A stretch of 64,000 bases of DNA from Pollenia angustigena (lineage: Eukaryota; Arthropoda; Insecta; Diptera; Polleniidae). The stretch lies in NCBI GenBank assembly GCA_930367215.1, contig OV884057.1, positions 244,430,830 through 244,494,829 of the forward strand, read 5' to 3'. The translations under genes were made by a program, and so were the position numbers. The notes beneath the pieces were generated by a model. The model made no database searches. It was not told the origin of the DNA and saw nothing but the letters and a program-made list of their open reading frames with translations. Shown in pieces: positions 45,255-56,685 of the stretch. Within the stretch, counting starts at the first letter, position 1, and each line of letters starts with the position of its first letter.

Positions 45255-45525
45255 TCTAGAGGCAGAAATCAGAGAGAGAAAATTCGTATGGCTTCTTCAC
45301 GTTATGAGAAAGACAACGAATGACATAACAAGGCAGCTGGTCGAATATAATCCACAAGGCTCGAGTCGTACTGGAAGACCACCTAACATCTGCAGATGCC
45401 AACTAGAAATGGAGCTAAGGCAAAATGGTGTTACTTGAAGTGAGATGTAAAGCCTTTTTACAGATAGAGGAAGATGGAAAGCATTTGTGGCGGCCCTATA
45501 TTCCAGCAGGAATTAAGGTACTACA
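45255..45525 (+). pseudogene. LINE C-terminal tail (RTE/endonuclease-RT type)
   Basis: The frame reads WLLHVMRKTTNDITRQLVEY, then PQGSSRTGRPPN, CQLEMELRQNGVT, a stop, and DRGRWKAFVAALYSSRN. This fits the conserved end of RTE-like ORFs (a W-G-H-V-x-R block, DITRQ, a GRP motif, and a final DR-x-W-R-x-F-V-A-AL). It differs from the RTE piece at 27070, so it is another subfamily. 5'-truncated; two stops. Confidence 0.7.
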
Positions 45526-45539
45526 TAAGTATATATGTA

Positions 45540-46530
45540 TACATATATGTATATAAAAAGGTAAAAGTAAAACCAGCACCGTGATTGCTCTTAATGAAAC
45601 ACATGCGAGCAATGGTAGCGGTATGTCACGAAGCCTGTAAAGCCAGCGATACACTATCCTATTCAGTTTTAAGATTTGCCAAAAAAATCGTGTGTGCTCA
45701 TAGTGCGGCTTTAAAATGAATTAAGAGACAGATTGTTTTGACAAGTCTGTCCGACTTGCAAATGTTTATGAACATTTTCATAAAATGATTGTTTCTATGC
45801 GATCAGAGTTGCATTTCCTTGTAAAGTAGCTGAGTCATTTGAGTTGGCATCAATTTTGTGGTATAGTGTGGCATTGACAACAGATTTTGAAGACATTTTT
45901 TTATGTCTGATAGAATTCCATTAGATTTTCGTGTGAATGAATCGTACGATTGCGTAGGATCGTGAATTCCAGCCTTTAACCGCACCAAACAGGGCATTTT
46001 TCTGAATGTAATGAAGGTTGCTGTGGATTGGTCACTCTAAATATGCGTCAAGTTCGTTTATTAGCACAACCTGTTGAGCCAGAATTTTCTAAATTTAGAA
46101 AATTTGTTAGCATTGTTTAAGCGGAAATCCATTTATAATGATTTGTCAGAGTATTCTGGCCATACATTTTAAAAAGTGCAGTTTGACAGTTTGTTCGACA
46201 GCTTACCCTTTGGGTAAGTTCTATTGAGCTTAAAAAACACCTTTTATAGCTATAAGACTTTAAAAAGTTATATGCTCTGAGGTAGGACAATTTTGGACAT
46301 AATTGAACAAAGAGCAGTCGGAAAAACTTGGAGTGCTGAAAAGGTATGTATTAAAAAAATCGTTATTTACGATAAGAAAGAAAAACATATCAGTACGGAA
46401 TCTGACTACTTGATGCCTCTACCGCTTTCTTAGCAGATATATTCACTACAACCGAAGCTGCGAAATGGTCGTCCAACTTAATTTTTCATTTTCAAATAAA
46501 CAAGAAGTAGGATGATTACGCAAAAAACAG
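45540..46530. other. No gene recognised
   Basis: No coding or repeat feature that I can support. A 64-codon minus-strand frame at 45803-45997 shows no family features. Confidence 0.4.
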
Positions 46531-46534
46531 TTTA

Positions 46535-47471
46535 TTTATTTTTATTTATTTATTTATTTCCTGCACAACAAGAACAAGTCTTATAATTAAAGTACAGGAT
46601 TATATTGGTTTATGCGGATTACCATATAAAAGATTTTAATAGTTAACATTTAACATTAAAATAAAAAGAATAAATATAATAAAAGTAATATTACAAGTTA
46701 TATTAAAAATAAAAAATTTAATACAATATATAAAAAAAAAATTAAACAAAATAATAAAAAAAAAAAAAAAAATATAAAAGCATTTAATAAATTTATCACG
46801 AACATTTTTAGTTTAAGCTAAGTGAAAGTTTTAAATAAAAATTTCCTAAAAAGAGTTGCGTTGCTATTTGTTTGTTGGTAGTTTGGCACACCATTCCAAA
46901 GACGAACGGCGTTTATAAAAAATTGCCATTCCGACACAAGACATTTAAATCTAGGTATAATCATGTTCTTACCCCTGGTGGATCTAGCAAATTGTATAAA
47001 ATTATAAATGTATTGTGGTTTCTTTGTATATACAACTTTGTGCAGAAAAATAAGGACTCTTATTTTAAGAAGATTTTCGAAAGATACTCCATAAAGGTTT
47101 TTTGAAAATGCAGAGACTCCATCACTCTTCCTTAATCCGTAAACATATCTTATAATGTTGTTGTACAAAACTTCTAATTTTTTCCTACTGATGGAATCAC
47201 ATTTAGCGAAAAGTTCACAACCGTAAGTAAGAGTAGGAATTAGATAAGCCTTTGCAAGAAGCTGCCTTATTCTTAGTGGGGTGAAGTGTTGTGTGGACCA
47301 CAGCGTTCGAAGTTTGATATACGTCCGAACTACGAGAGTATTTATGTGGCTTGACCAGGTTAAGTTGTTGTTGAACACTATCCCTAAGTTCAGTTTATTA
47401 CCAGACAGAACATTAACCCGTTCCGTGTTTTTGTCGAATAAATTTGTGTATAGCGCTTGAACTGTATACAA
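46535..47471 (-). pseudogene. CR1/L2-like LINE, C-terminal half and 3' tail
   Basis: The minus-strand frame 46818-47471 (about 217 codons) is the post-palm and C-terminal part of a non-LTR reverse transcriptase protein: LGIVFNNNLTWSSHIN (RT domain end), RIRQLLAKAYLIPTLTYGCE, NNIIRYVYGLRKSDGVS, then FARSTRGKN and NAVRLWNGVPN. It is open to its stop. Downstream an A-rich 3' region ends in an AAAT microsatellite (46537-46560), typical of LINEs with simple-repeat tails. The YADD palm and upstream domains are missing. Its organisation matches the LINE at 50454, with lower sequence identity. Confidence 0.85.
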
Positions 47472-47479
47472 ATTAAAAG

Positions 47480-48200
47480 TTTATTATAATAAAAGGATTG
47501 CATTTGTTTCTTTATTTTTGAGCGGTGATGGCCAAGATTAAAACTAAAATTTTTCCTGGCATCAGCACCATCAATCATATTACCTTAAATAAGATTTTTA
47601 GCTCGACTTAAATTTTTTTTCGACCCGGAAAGGGTTAATAAAGTGTGGTCGTTAACCGTATAAAGGATGCCTGTTCGTAAGGTTTCTAGATTGTATTGAA
47701 CCCAGCTTAACAGAAAGAAGAAAAATAAGCTTCTGTAACCAAAGAAAATTGTAATATGTGCCCAATTAAGTAGGCATCAGTAACGGGACAGTGTCTGGTG
47801 CTGTTGGGGTTATGTTTGAACGCATCATTTTTTTAAACCAGGCTCTTCAGCAGCATATATAGCTTCTTTCTGAATTTCTTTCTGAAACTGGGGAGGGGGA
47901 GGTTACTTCAAATTTTGATTCGAAAGATATAATTAATAAGTTCGAACAATTTGTTCTTCTTATTACGATTTTTGTACTCTTTGTTCTGAATAAACGAAAG
48001 TTTTTTATACTTTATCAAAAAACCAATTTTCCTTTTAAAACAGCAACTCTTTATTACAAACGATATATTTTCATCAAATTTCCCATTTGTTTGTAAATAC
48101 AACTCTGCCTTCTTTGCAAACGAGAGTGAAAAGTGTTATAAACAGTACACATTTTTTGAACTCGTTAGGTACTTTTTCGAATCGAGATACGTTAAACCCC
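47480..48200. other. No gene recognised
   Basis: Possibly decayed upstream LINE sequence near 47480-47640; otherwise unassigned. Confidence 0.35.
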
Positions 48201-48208
48201 ATGGACCA

Positions 48209-48410
48209 TCTTATTGATTCTCCTTTAAGGCTTCCTTGGAAGAGGTGCGTATATACCTACGAAAACCTTTATTTCTGGCTCTGGAGCATCTTATTGATTC
48301 TAATTTCAGAATTACTTAGGAGAGGGGCGTAGTAATCTACGAAAACGCTTCTTTCTAGTCCTGGACTACCTTATTTACTTTCCTATTAGGCTTCCTTTAG
48401 AGCGGGAATT
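48209..48410. repeat. 81-bp tandem repeat, about 2.5 copies
   Basis: Units begin CTTATTGATTCTCCTTT (48209), CTTATTGATTCTAATTT (48289) and CTTATTTACTTTCCTATT (48370). Each continues with GGCTTCCTT-like and CTACGAAAAC-like blocks. Diverged at roughly one base in four. Confidence 0.7.
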
Positions 48411-49399
48411 TGTGGGCCCTTTTGGGCCTTTGAGTGTTCTCACTTAAAAATTTTAACGTTTTTCCAAAACTTTACTTTTTCGAAAAATATAAACAACCAG
48501 AATTAAGCCCGCTACTTCTTTAACTTTTTCCTTTGTTTCGTTTATGTTTTTAGGTTTTGAGTGAAAAAGGTTCTTATTCACTCAGGACTCTGCACATTTA
48601 ATTTCATGTTTCTTAGTTCAATATTATAGAAAATTCAAGAAGAAGGTACTACATGTAGAACGAGAAAAGTAAATGAAATAAATTTAACATTCTTTATTTC
48701 CCCTTTTTGGTACTTTTTGTCTCCCCATTGAAGTATTAAAATGTTCAATAATGCGGTGGAAGAAATTAATTTCCCAGTTGGCCATGTCTTCAAGACAACG
48801 TCGAGGACGCGTACAAGACCCATAGTAAATCCCTGACGACATGTTGGCGACAGCCCTTGCAAATCGTCGACGACTTTTTCGAACAAAGGGCACTTAAGTC
48901 GTAAACGACAATGTGAGCGACATTATTATGCATATTGTCGTTAATGATCATATGGGTAACAATGTGGTTAAAGTTGTCACTGGCGACTATAATAACGACT
49001 TTTTTCTCATAAAGTCGTTAATGCCCGATTAGCGACATTACCTTAATAGTGTCGTTGATGACAATATCGTTGACACTACCTACGATTTAGTCGCCGATAG
49101 GTAAGTGACAATTAGGGATTTAACGAACACCGATACTAATATATTGGCGATACTTCAGATTTGCCGATGTATCCAGAATAAGGGGAACGGGTAAATGGGT
49201 ATACCTCGAGGATATATTTACTAAAATCTCTTAGGGTCTTGATGGGCTGTGAATTCCAACTAGTGAATTCCAAACTAATGAAATGGCCGATGAGTTTGAG
49301 AGACTGGGCTCGAAAATAGTGGATACTGGATGTGTGGAGACAGTCAGACCTCCAATTGATTAATAAGATAATGGGTTCTGAACTTAACATATGGTCGAC

Positions 49400-49558
49400 A
49401 TAATATGCAAACCTGCTCACTTCCAATAACTTTTAATGTAAACAACAAATATAGTAAACCTAAAAATACATGCTGGTCGACGAGGTGTATCTTTCTCTTC
49501 CAGACGGCATTAAAATCTCAATTTACTTAAAAAGTGGATTTAGCAGGTTTGCATATTG
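49400..49558. repeat. Inverted repeat inside the TIR element
   Basis: ATATGCAAACCTGCT near 49400 is repeated inverted as AGCAGGTTTGCATAT near 49544. This may mark a small nested insertion. Confidence 0.5.
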
Positions 49559-49654
49559 AGCCTACGATATGGCAATGTAGTCAGCAGGAACATATATTTT
49601 TTGTGTTTCTTGTCCTATCAATTCACGTATTCCAACGCACAATTGAAACACAGC

Positions 49655-49715
49655 CGCGAATAAAGGTATAAGTTACAAAATAATAATATTTAACAGGCAG
49701 GATTATTAATTTTTT
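49655..49715. repeat. Segment shared with 4520-4600
   Basis: ccgcgaataa..., ...gttacaaaata... and tttaacaggcaggattatt recur in the same order at about 4521-4597 with small gaps. Confidence 0.55.
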
Positions 49716-49974
49716 AATTTTTTTTATTAGCAAAAATATTGATAAAAAAGCAAAACATCAAGAAATATTAATTTTAAATTACATACAACAACAGCAATAT
49801 TTTTCTGACAATAGTCCATTGTCAGATGCATTAACTTTGCACTTCTGCAAATACAAATGAGCTTACAATGTTCACACAGTTGTAAGACATTTAAGCTAAA
49901 TTTAATGCAATTTAAGCAACGCTGCTTACCAATATTGTAACATCTGGCCATCGTCTGTACGAAGCTTAAGCGAC

Positions 49975-50176
49975 CATTACATGCATTTTGTCGTCAAAGT
50001 GGTTCGAAACACGACAAAATGCATGCAATGGTCGCCTAAGTTGTCCTCAATAAAGTCTAATTGAAGACAAGATGAGCGACAATTGCATGCATTTTGTCGT
50101 CAGTGTGGTTTGAAACACGACAAAATGCATGCAATGGTTACTTACGTTGTCCTCAATAAGTTATTATTCAAGACAA
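49975..50176. repeat. Two tandem palindromic units of about 100 bp
   Basis: Each unit holds CATGCATTTTGTCGTC, a short loop, ACACGACAAAATGCATGCAA, then GTTGTCCTCAATAA. Each can form a stem of about 15-17 bp. The two units differ at only a few positions. Confidence 0.85.
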
Positions 50177-50453
50177 ATTTAAAAAAAATGTCTCCAAAAA
50201 AGTCGTAAATACGATTTTTAGCACGACACTATACACGTTTTCTTACTTAAACTGTCGCCATCAATGTTATATAGGCGACAAATTCAAAAATGTTCGGAAG
50301 ACATCGTTGACGACATTTGCGTCTATGACCATTTGGCCAACTGGGTTAATACGTGTACTTATGTCAATGTATGGGGAGAAATGTTTTGTAAAAAAAGTAC
50401 AAAAATTTCCAATTTTTCCGGTTAAACGTTCGAATTTCGAAAAAGTACAAAAT

Positions 50454-52960
50454 TTTTGATAACTTGCGTCCTATATCAATACTTTCCGTTCTTTCTAAAG
50501 TAGTTGAGCACATTTTTAAACACCAAATAATTGAAATTCTGGATCAGAGATCGTTAATTCACTCGGCACAGTCGGGCTTTCCAAAAGGTTATAACACAAC
50601 TTCGCTGCTATTGTCTCTGACAGATTCTATAAGACAGTTTTTAGATAACCGTAAGAAGGTGGTTTTACTTTCTATAGATTTCTCAAAAGCGTTTGATAGA
50701 ATAATACACTCTAAATTACTATTAAAATTGTCTCATGAATTTAATTTTTCCCGTTATGCATGTAAACTTATTGAATCTTACCTTTATGATAGATCCCAAT
50801 ATGTATCAGTAGGTGCTCGTTACTCCCAGATTTTAAGCAGGGTTTAAAATGCTATCGCCATATTAGCAAAAGCAGCAAAATTTTGCCTTTTTCCTATTAA
50901 AAAAAAAATCATAAATAAAAAGCCGACAAGTTCCACTGCTAAAAAAGCCCACACTTTTCAAAAGCAGCAGCAAAATAAACACACTGTTTTTGAAAAGTAA
51001 CCTTTTAACGGACACTGCTTTTTCCAACTATTGCTTTTTTAACAATAGCAAAAATTTCTTATTTGATGGAACTCAAAAAGCAACGGCAATGCCTTTTCTG
51101 TTGTAGGAGAAAATATGTAGGAAAGAGAATGAAACAAAAAGATTCTGTCAAACAGCCACCAAATCAAAAACCACTGCATGCTAATAGCCGCAAGATAGGA
51201 GATAAAAGCAGCGCAAAGGTAGCTGAAAGGCACATGATCGACGAAGACAAGTGATATTTTTCATGCAAAACATATACAACAAGAATTTGTTTTTGTTTCT
51301 ATACAATAAAAAATCCAACAGACACTTTGGCTGGTTGCCTTTACTAAAAATATTTAAAAAAACCAAAATACACTCACACACATTTCGTGCTACAGTCATG
51401 CAAACTATCGAGCAACAACAACATTACTGAAGAAAGGCAAAAATTTATTTTTCCTCACTACCATGAAAAAAAACCATGTTGCTTGTACACTGATCAGTAT
51501 TTTTTCGTTGTAATCTGCCTTTTTGCAGAGCTAATAGCTCTGCTCAGACTGCTTTTAGCACACACTTCAGCGGCTTTTTGTTATTACCAGCCAGAGAAGA
51601 ATTTTTGTTCTTTGAATTTTAGATTTTTTTTTTGGTTTGTCTTTTTTAACTAGCTCTTCTTTCAGGAAAAAGTAAAAAAGCAAAAGGCGAAATAATTTTT
51701 TTTAGCTTTTGCTTTTTATGTGGTTGTCCATTTTTGTCGCTGGCTGGTAAAAAAGCAGTTGTCAGAAAATAAAAATATTCAAAATAGGCGATTTGCTTTT
51801 TTGCACAAACGATAAACAAAACATTGGCTAGTGGAAAAATAATTAAAAATTTCAAAAGCAGTGGCAAAAGCAAAAATAAAAAGCAGCCAGCTGATGGGTG
51901 CTTTTAAACCCTGATTACAAGTGGTGTTCCACAAGGATCTGTAATTGGCCCGCTTCTCTTTATGATTTATATTAATGACCTGTTAGAGGCATTTAATGGC
52001 GTCTCCTGTAAGCCTTTCGTCTATGCTGACGATGTACAATTTGTTTGTTATTCGGATGCTGAGTTCCTCGACGTGTTGGAGCAGGGTGTTAATTATGTGA
52101 TTCGTGAGGTGGTAACATGGGCTCATGACAATGGTTTCAGCGTGAACCGAGTTAAAACTAAAGTGATGGGATTTGAGACAAATAATATAAACATCACTAT
52201 TGACGGTGTTCCTGTTATTTTTGTCGACAAAATGAAATGTCTAAGGGTCGTTATTGATAATTTGTTAAATTTTTCTCCTCATATTAATTACCTTTCGCCT
52301 CGGGTATCATTTGTCTTGAAAAGACTGTATTCTCTAAATATTTACTTGCCTTGTTCAGTGAGAAGGCGTGTTGCTGTGGCGGTTTTAATGCCACATTTTC
52401 TATACTGTTTGGAAGTCTTTTCGGGCACAGGTAATTATGTGCTTGAGAAATTTAAGCTTATTTTCAACAGAATTATTCGTTATGTTTTTGGTTTGAGATT
52501 TCGGGATCATGTAAATCGGCATACGCTTACCTTTCTACGGGCATATTTTGAAAATGTTATTGCCATTAGAATATTATTATTTTTCTATATATGCATTGTA
52601 AATGGTAACCCTGATTATATTGTTGAAAATTTTAATTTCTCTCGGTCAACAAGAAATCCTCAAATTATTTTTCCTATTAGACGGTTGAACACTTTTGAAC
52701 AATCATATCAGATTCGGGTTTCAAAAATCTGGAATACGTTGCCAAGAGAACTAAGAAAATTTTCATATTCGCTGCCCTTATTTAAATCTAAATTGTTGGA
52801 ATTTGCAGCGCTAAATAACTTGTCAATTCACTAAAACGAATAATGGAATATATTGTTTCTGATAAATAACTGAAGTTTGTTGTCTAGTTAGTAGCTTTTA
52901 TTAACGATAAAAGGCCCTAAGGGCTCGGTTATGTAATTGAAGAAATAAAATAAAAATTTA
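50454..52960 (+). pseudogene. CR1/L2-like LINE reverse transcriptase, split by a hAT
   Basis: The plus-strand copy opens inside the RT: NLRPISILSVLSKVVEHIF, SAQSGFPKGYNTTSLLL, VVLLSIDFSKAFDRIIHSK (motif A, first catalytic Asp), ending SQIL at 50836. The 1076-bp hAT follows. The frame resumes in the same codon phase after one copy of the duplication: SGVPQGSVIGPLLFMIYIND (motif B), FVYADDVQFV (motif C), NGFSVNRVKTK, and on to a natural end at 52834 with the usual C-terminal block ending KIWNTLPRELRK. The 3' UTR ends in an AATAAAATAAAAATTTA tail. 5'-truncated at about 50454. Apart from truncation and the insertion, the remaining frame is open, so this is a fairly young copy. Confidence 0.92.
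50838..51913. mobile_element. hAT element inside the LINE
   Basis: Ends CAGGGTTTAAAATGC and CAGGGTTTAAAAGC inward. The 8-bp flanks ATTTTAAG (50830-50837) and ATTACAAG (51914-51921) match at 6 of 8. Its 1076 bp have many AAAAGCA-type motifs near both ends and no transposase. Removing it with one duplication rejoins the RT frame. Confidence 0.9.
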
Positions 52961-52969
52961 TTTAATTTT

Positions 52970-55210
52970 TGAGATAAATTACGAACTCGATATAATTTAT
53001 CTTTCAATGTTTATTGGTTTTAAAGATAATTGGCGTAACCAAAAAGTTCCAGGTTTAACCTGTTTATTCCCTAAAAGAGCCTTATTTCAAAAAAGTACCA
53101 TACACCTGTCCGCTTATTTTTCTAAAGAACAACGATAAGTATTAAATTTCTTTTTATCTCTTTTAGTTTTGGAGACATACGGTTACCAAATTTAGCAAAT
53201 CGATTTTTAGAAATCGATTTTAAAAAAAGTACTAATTCATAAGGTACCTTTAAAAGATCAGTTTTAACTGGTTTGTTAACTGGTTACGCTTTAAAATGGT
53301 GCCTCTCTAACGTTTTTATGCCATATATTTTTTTATTTTTGCGCATTTTTAGTATCAAGTATCCTGAACTTCCCCATTTTCGTAGTACATGTTTACAACA
53401 TTGTCAGCAAGTGTGAGCTTAACAAAACGTACGAGTACTTGAGCAATTTCTAAATCTATTATAATGTCAAATTGACAAAACCAATTTTAACGTGCATTGG
53501 TCTGCTCACGAACATTCATCTATTAGAGACCATTCACTATACTTTTAACTAAGTCGGCCACATAAAACTGTGAGTGTGTGTATCTATGTTTTTATACTCA
53601 TGCACTTGTAGTTGTTAAAGTTAAGCACGCACAGAAGTGCAAGCATCAAATTTACTCTCTTTTTAAATGTTTAAGTTAATAAAAAAAAAAAAAAAAAATT
53701 AAACGAAGGAATAAAAAAAACAGGTTTGCATTTCCTTCCTGTATACATATGACTTTGACTGCAAAACATACACATTCAAGTTTAAATTCACAAGAAATTA
53801 TAATTTGTTTTCTGTTCTGTGTGCAACCAAAAGATGCAATCCCGAATTGTTGTGAAAGAAAAAATTATTGGAAATTATATAAAATCAATGCGTGTTTTTG
53901 CCATTTCTCTTTTAACGTTAAATGAACGTTTATCGCTTTTCTTTTCTTTAATTTCTATAGCAACTTTTACTTGGTCATTGTTACAAATAAATCTGTTGCA
54001 TTTCACGTAACGTATGTTAACATTATTCTTTCTTCTTCTTTTGGCGCGTGACTCCTTTGGCCAAAAAATGTTTGTAGTTAATCAAAAAAAAAAAAAAAAA
54101 AAACTAAAAAAACAAAATATATAAATAAAAATTGTAAAACAAAAAACCCTGCCGGAAACCTGGGAGCAAGTTTGTTTAAGTCATCACTTTTATCGAGTAT
54201 TTTGGTAGTTTTTTGTCAACGAAGCGTCCACTCTTATGTCTGTCTTTAAGAAAAAAATACAGCTCTAAATCTAGAATTTGTGAAAAAGATGCCGTAAACA
54301 CCAAAATTGTGGGTAATTTTGTCACAAATATAATTAATTTTTGTTGTATATTTTACTGGGGTGCCATTGGACTTAGTTACATTTACTGGGGCGGATTTAC
54401 TTACATCCGCCAGCTTTGTTTATTTTCATTGCAGAGGTCAAAAAGTCATACTGACTACCAGGGTTAACAGAGTAGTCAACAGAGTGACGTCAGCAGAGGA
54501 GAAATAAAAGATCAGTATCAACAGAGAGACGTTAGCAGAGAAGGGTCAATTGAGGATTTTAGCAGAGAAGAGAAGTCGAATAGCGTGAAATAAAGAAAAC
54601 AGAAGCAAACAACTGATGCAGTACAACAGGCAGAGACGTAAAATGAGAGCATGGCGCTATAGGTTCAAACGTAGTAGAAATGTGGCTGCTTTAAAGCAAC
54701 GTCTATGTAGTTTTATATAAGTATAAAGGGAGCTGTAATAATTAAGTTTGGGTGCATGGTTTTTAGACTGCAAAAGGTGATAAGTGAAATATTGTAGTGG
54801 TAGGGTACTGACTCTGGTTACTTAATCTTCACGAGGCAGCAGGAGCTCCCTAAAAAACTGGTGGGAATACAAAATTATGTAAAGTGTGTTAAAGAAGAAA
54901 ATAGAACGGAAAAGAAAATAATGTAATAAAACCTGTAAATAAATTTATACAAAAGGCCCTGGATGCGACTGAGTAGCACCCCAGCTTTAAGTCCGGAGTA
55001 ACCGGAGGCTTCTTACAATGCAGCAGTGAAAGTTCGGATTTCTTTTTTATAAAATAATAACAAATTATTTTGTTTATCAAACACCTTATTTTATCAAAAT
55101 ATACTCACATATTTGGCTTTAATTAATTGCCTTATCCAATTATATTATCAGTGCGAAAACCTAGTAAAACTATTAAAATATGTAGACTAGAACGGTTAAA
55201 ATGTTGTAGA
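52970..55210. other. No gene recognised; purine-rich repeats at 54470-54600
   Basis: A runs near 53682 and 54085. At about 54466-54600 the motif acagag/cagcagag recurs many times in an imperfect purine-rich array. At about 54955-55020 a segment (gagtagcacc...aagtccgg) weakly resembles part of the unnamed family at 1340. No coding feature. Confidence 0.4.
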
Positions 55211-55754
55211 TAACACTGCTTTACAAAATTTAATTGGGACCTCCTGAACACGAAAATCGCTGTAATTTTTTTTCCTAAGTACCGTTTTTTAGATAACGGT
55301 ACTTTTGTGTTTTTCGGTGTATGGTCCCACTCAAACCCTTGTGGAGCCCAACCAAAATAAATGGCATATCGTTAGAAAGGTAATCGAATGCGTTTTCCAT
55401 CGATATGCTACAAATTTCTATCTGATAAGAAATGGCTGAGTAATGGCACCTTAAAGTTAAAAAAATGTCTATTTTTTACGTTTTTTTTCTTCAAAATTTT
55501 TAATTTTTATTTCGTTTTTTTACTACGTTATATTAAATATCTGGAATGTTTTATTTCTAAACCAAATAGTAATTTAATTACCAACATTTTAAGAGGAATT
55601 TGAAAAAAATCGCATGAAAAATAAAGTTTTTATTAAGGATTTTGTGGAACGACAATATTTTCATCTCATATAAAATTCCGTGTTTTTTATGGATGGATTT
55701 AATCAGTTTTAACGTATTTAACAAACAAGTAGTTTTATATGAGATGAAAATATT

Positions 55755-56685
55755 AGGTCTGTCTGCGTACACATATTTTGCGAAAAATGTTGCAAAATCT
55801 TGCAAAATGTTGTCTGCGTACTCCAAACATCTTGCAGCGAGAGAGCCAAAAAGAGAATTTTTTGACAGTTGGAAGTTAGAGAACTTGCAAAATGTTACTG
55901 GAGAAATTTCCGCTTGAAAGATTTTGCAAATAGTTTGAACAGCTCTTTGAATGAAATATTTTTTGTGAAATAAAAATAAAAATTTAAATTTAACAATGGC
56001 AGAGGTAAGTAGTTAGAATTGTGTTGATTTGTAACGTTTATAATAAATTATAATAAACAAAACATTTTACTTCATGCTAGAAACGTCCAAATATACAGTG
56101 CGACCGTGGCGTAAGTGGAGTGGAGATGGCAGAACCGCTAGAACCAGCAGAACTTTGTGGGACAAACTTTGCAATTGAAGAGGCGAGTATTTGGAATTGT
56201 GTTGCTGGCGAGCACTTCACATCCAAATTATTTTTCTCCATTGTCAATCTGTTGGAGGGCACTGTATTGGGCATTTCATTCTTTTTTTCCATTGTAAGCC
56301 GGCACTATGTTGGGCAATGTAAGCAAAAGAAGTTTTATAAAAAACCCGACAAATAAAACTAAAAACTAAGAAGAAATTGAATTTACCGAATTAATAACAG
56401 TGTAATAAACAAGTTTTTTAATTCACAACACTTTTTAAGATTCACTTTAATTAATAATTTTTTAATTTACCTCGAGAATTCAATTTTGCTTACACATATG
56501 CTAAAATTCTTTTGCTTTGTTATTTCAATTGTTTACATACCGATCAGCTGTTTTCTTGCAAAATTTCACTGGATGCTGTCTGCGTACTTTTTGAGATTTT
56601 TTCAGCCGATAGAGTAATATTGGTCTTACTCTCCCAAAAAAAATTTACTGAGTATTTGCTACTGGAAAAGTACCCAGACAGACCT
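55755..56685. mobile_element. Possible inner TIR element
   Basis: AGGTCTGTCTGCGTAC (55755-55770) and AGGTCTGTCTGGGTAC inward from 56685 match at 15 of 16. ATT lies next to both ends. It may be a separate transposon nested in the larger one, or the original core of the larger element. Confidence 0.5.
55996..56356 (+). CDS. Possible two-exon ORF carried inside the TIR element
   Basis: ATG GCA GAG at 55996-56004 is followed at once by a consensus donor GTAAGT. A 76-base AT-rich sequence ends in tgctag at 56080, and the frame continues in phase from AAACGTCCAAAT to a stop at 56354-56356, 94 codons in all. The protein begins MAEKRPNIQC, has a Glu/Pro-rich part (EMAEPLEPAELCG), a hydrophobic stretch (FFSIVNLLEGTVLGISFFFS) and a basic end. 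I do not recognise it. Around 56179 the sequence gagtatttggaattgtgttg echoes the donor region (gtaagtagttagaattgtgt), hinting at an old internal duplication. Intron size and splice sites fit insect genes. It could be a captured host fragment, a transposon gene, or chance. Confidence 0.3.

Larger units (their letters stand above)
48773..50345. mobile_element. TIR element rich in CGAC/GTCG motifs, 1573 bp
   Basis: Perfect 12-bp TIR CCCAGTTGGCCA at both ends. TTAAT occurs directly after the right end and two bases before the left end, suggesting a TTAA- or TTAAT-type target. Both subterminal regions (48780-49110 and 49965-50335) are packed with TGTCG/CGACA and GTCGT motifs. No transposase ORF is visible. 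The superfamily is not assigned. Confidence 0.7.

Noticed and set aside
44882..45323. Overlapping frames of 120 and 100 codons
   Set aside because: Cross CA simple repeats and precede the LINE tail; no independent motif.
51039..51873. Several 60-90-codon frames on both strands
   Set aside because: All lie in the noncoding hAT insertion at 50838-51913 and show no transposase motif.
54700..55040. Possible tRNA-like segment (gtagtggtagggtactgac)
   Set aside because: A-box-like only; no B box at the right distance and no cloverleaf.
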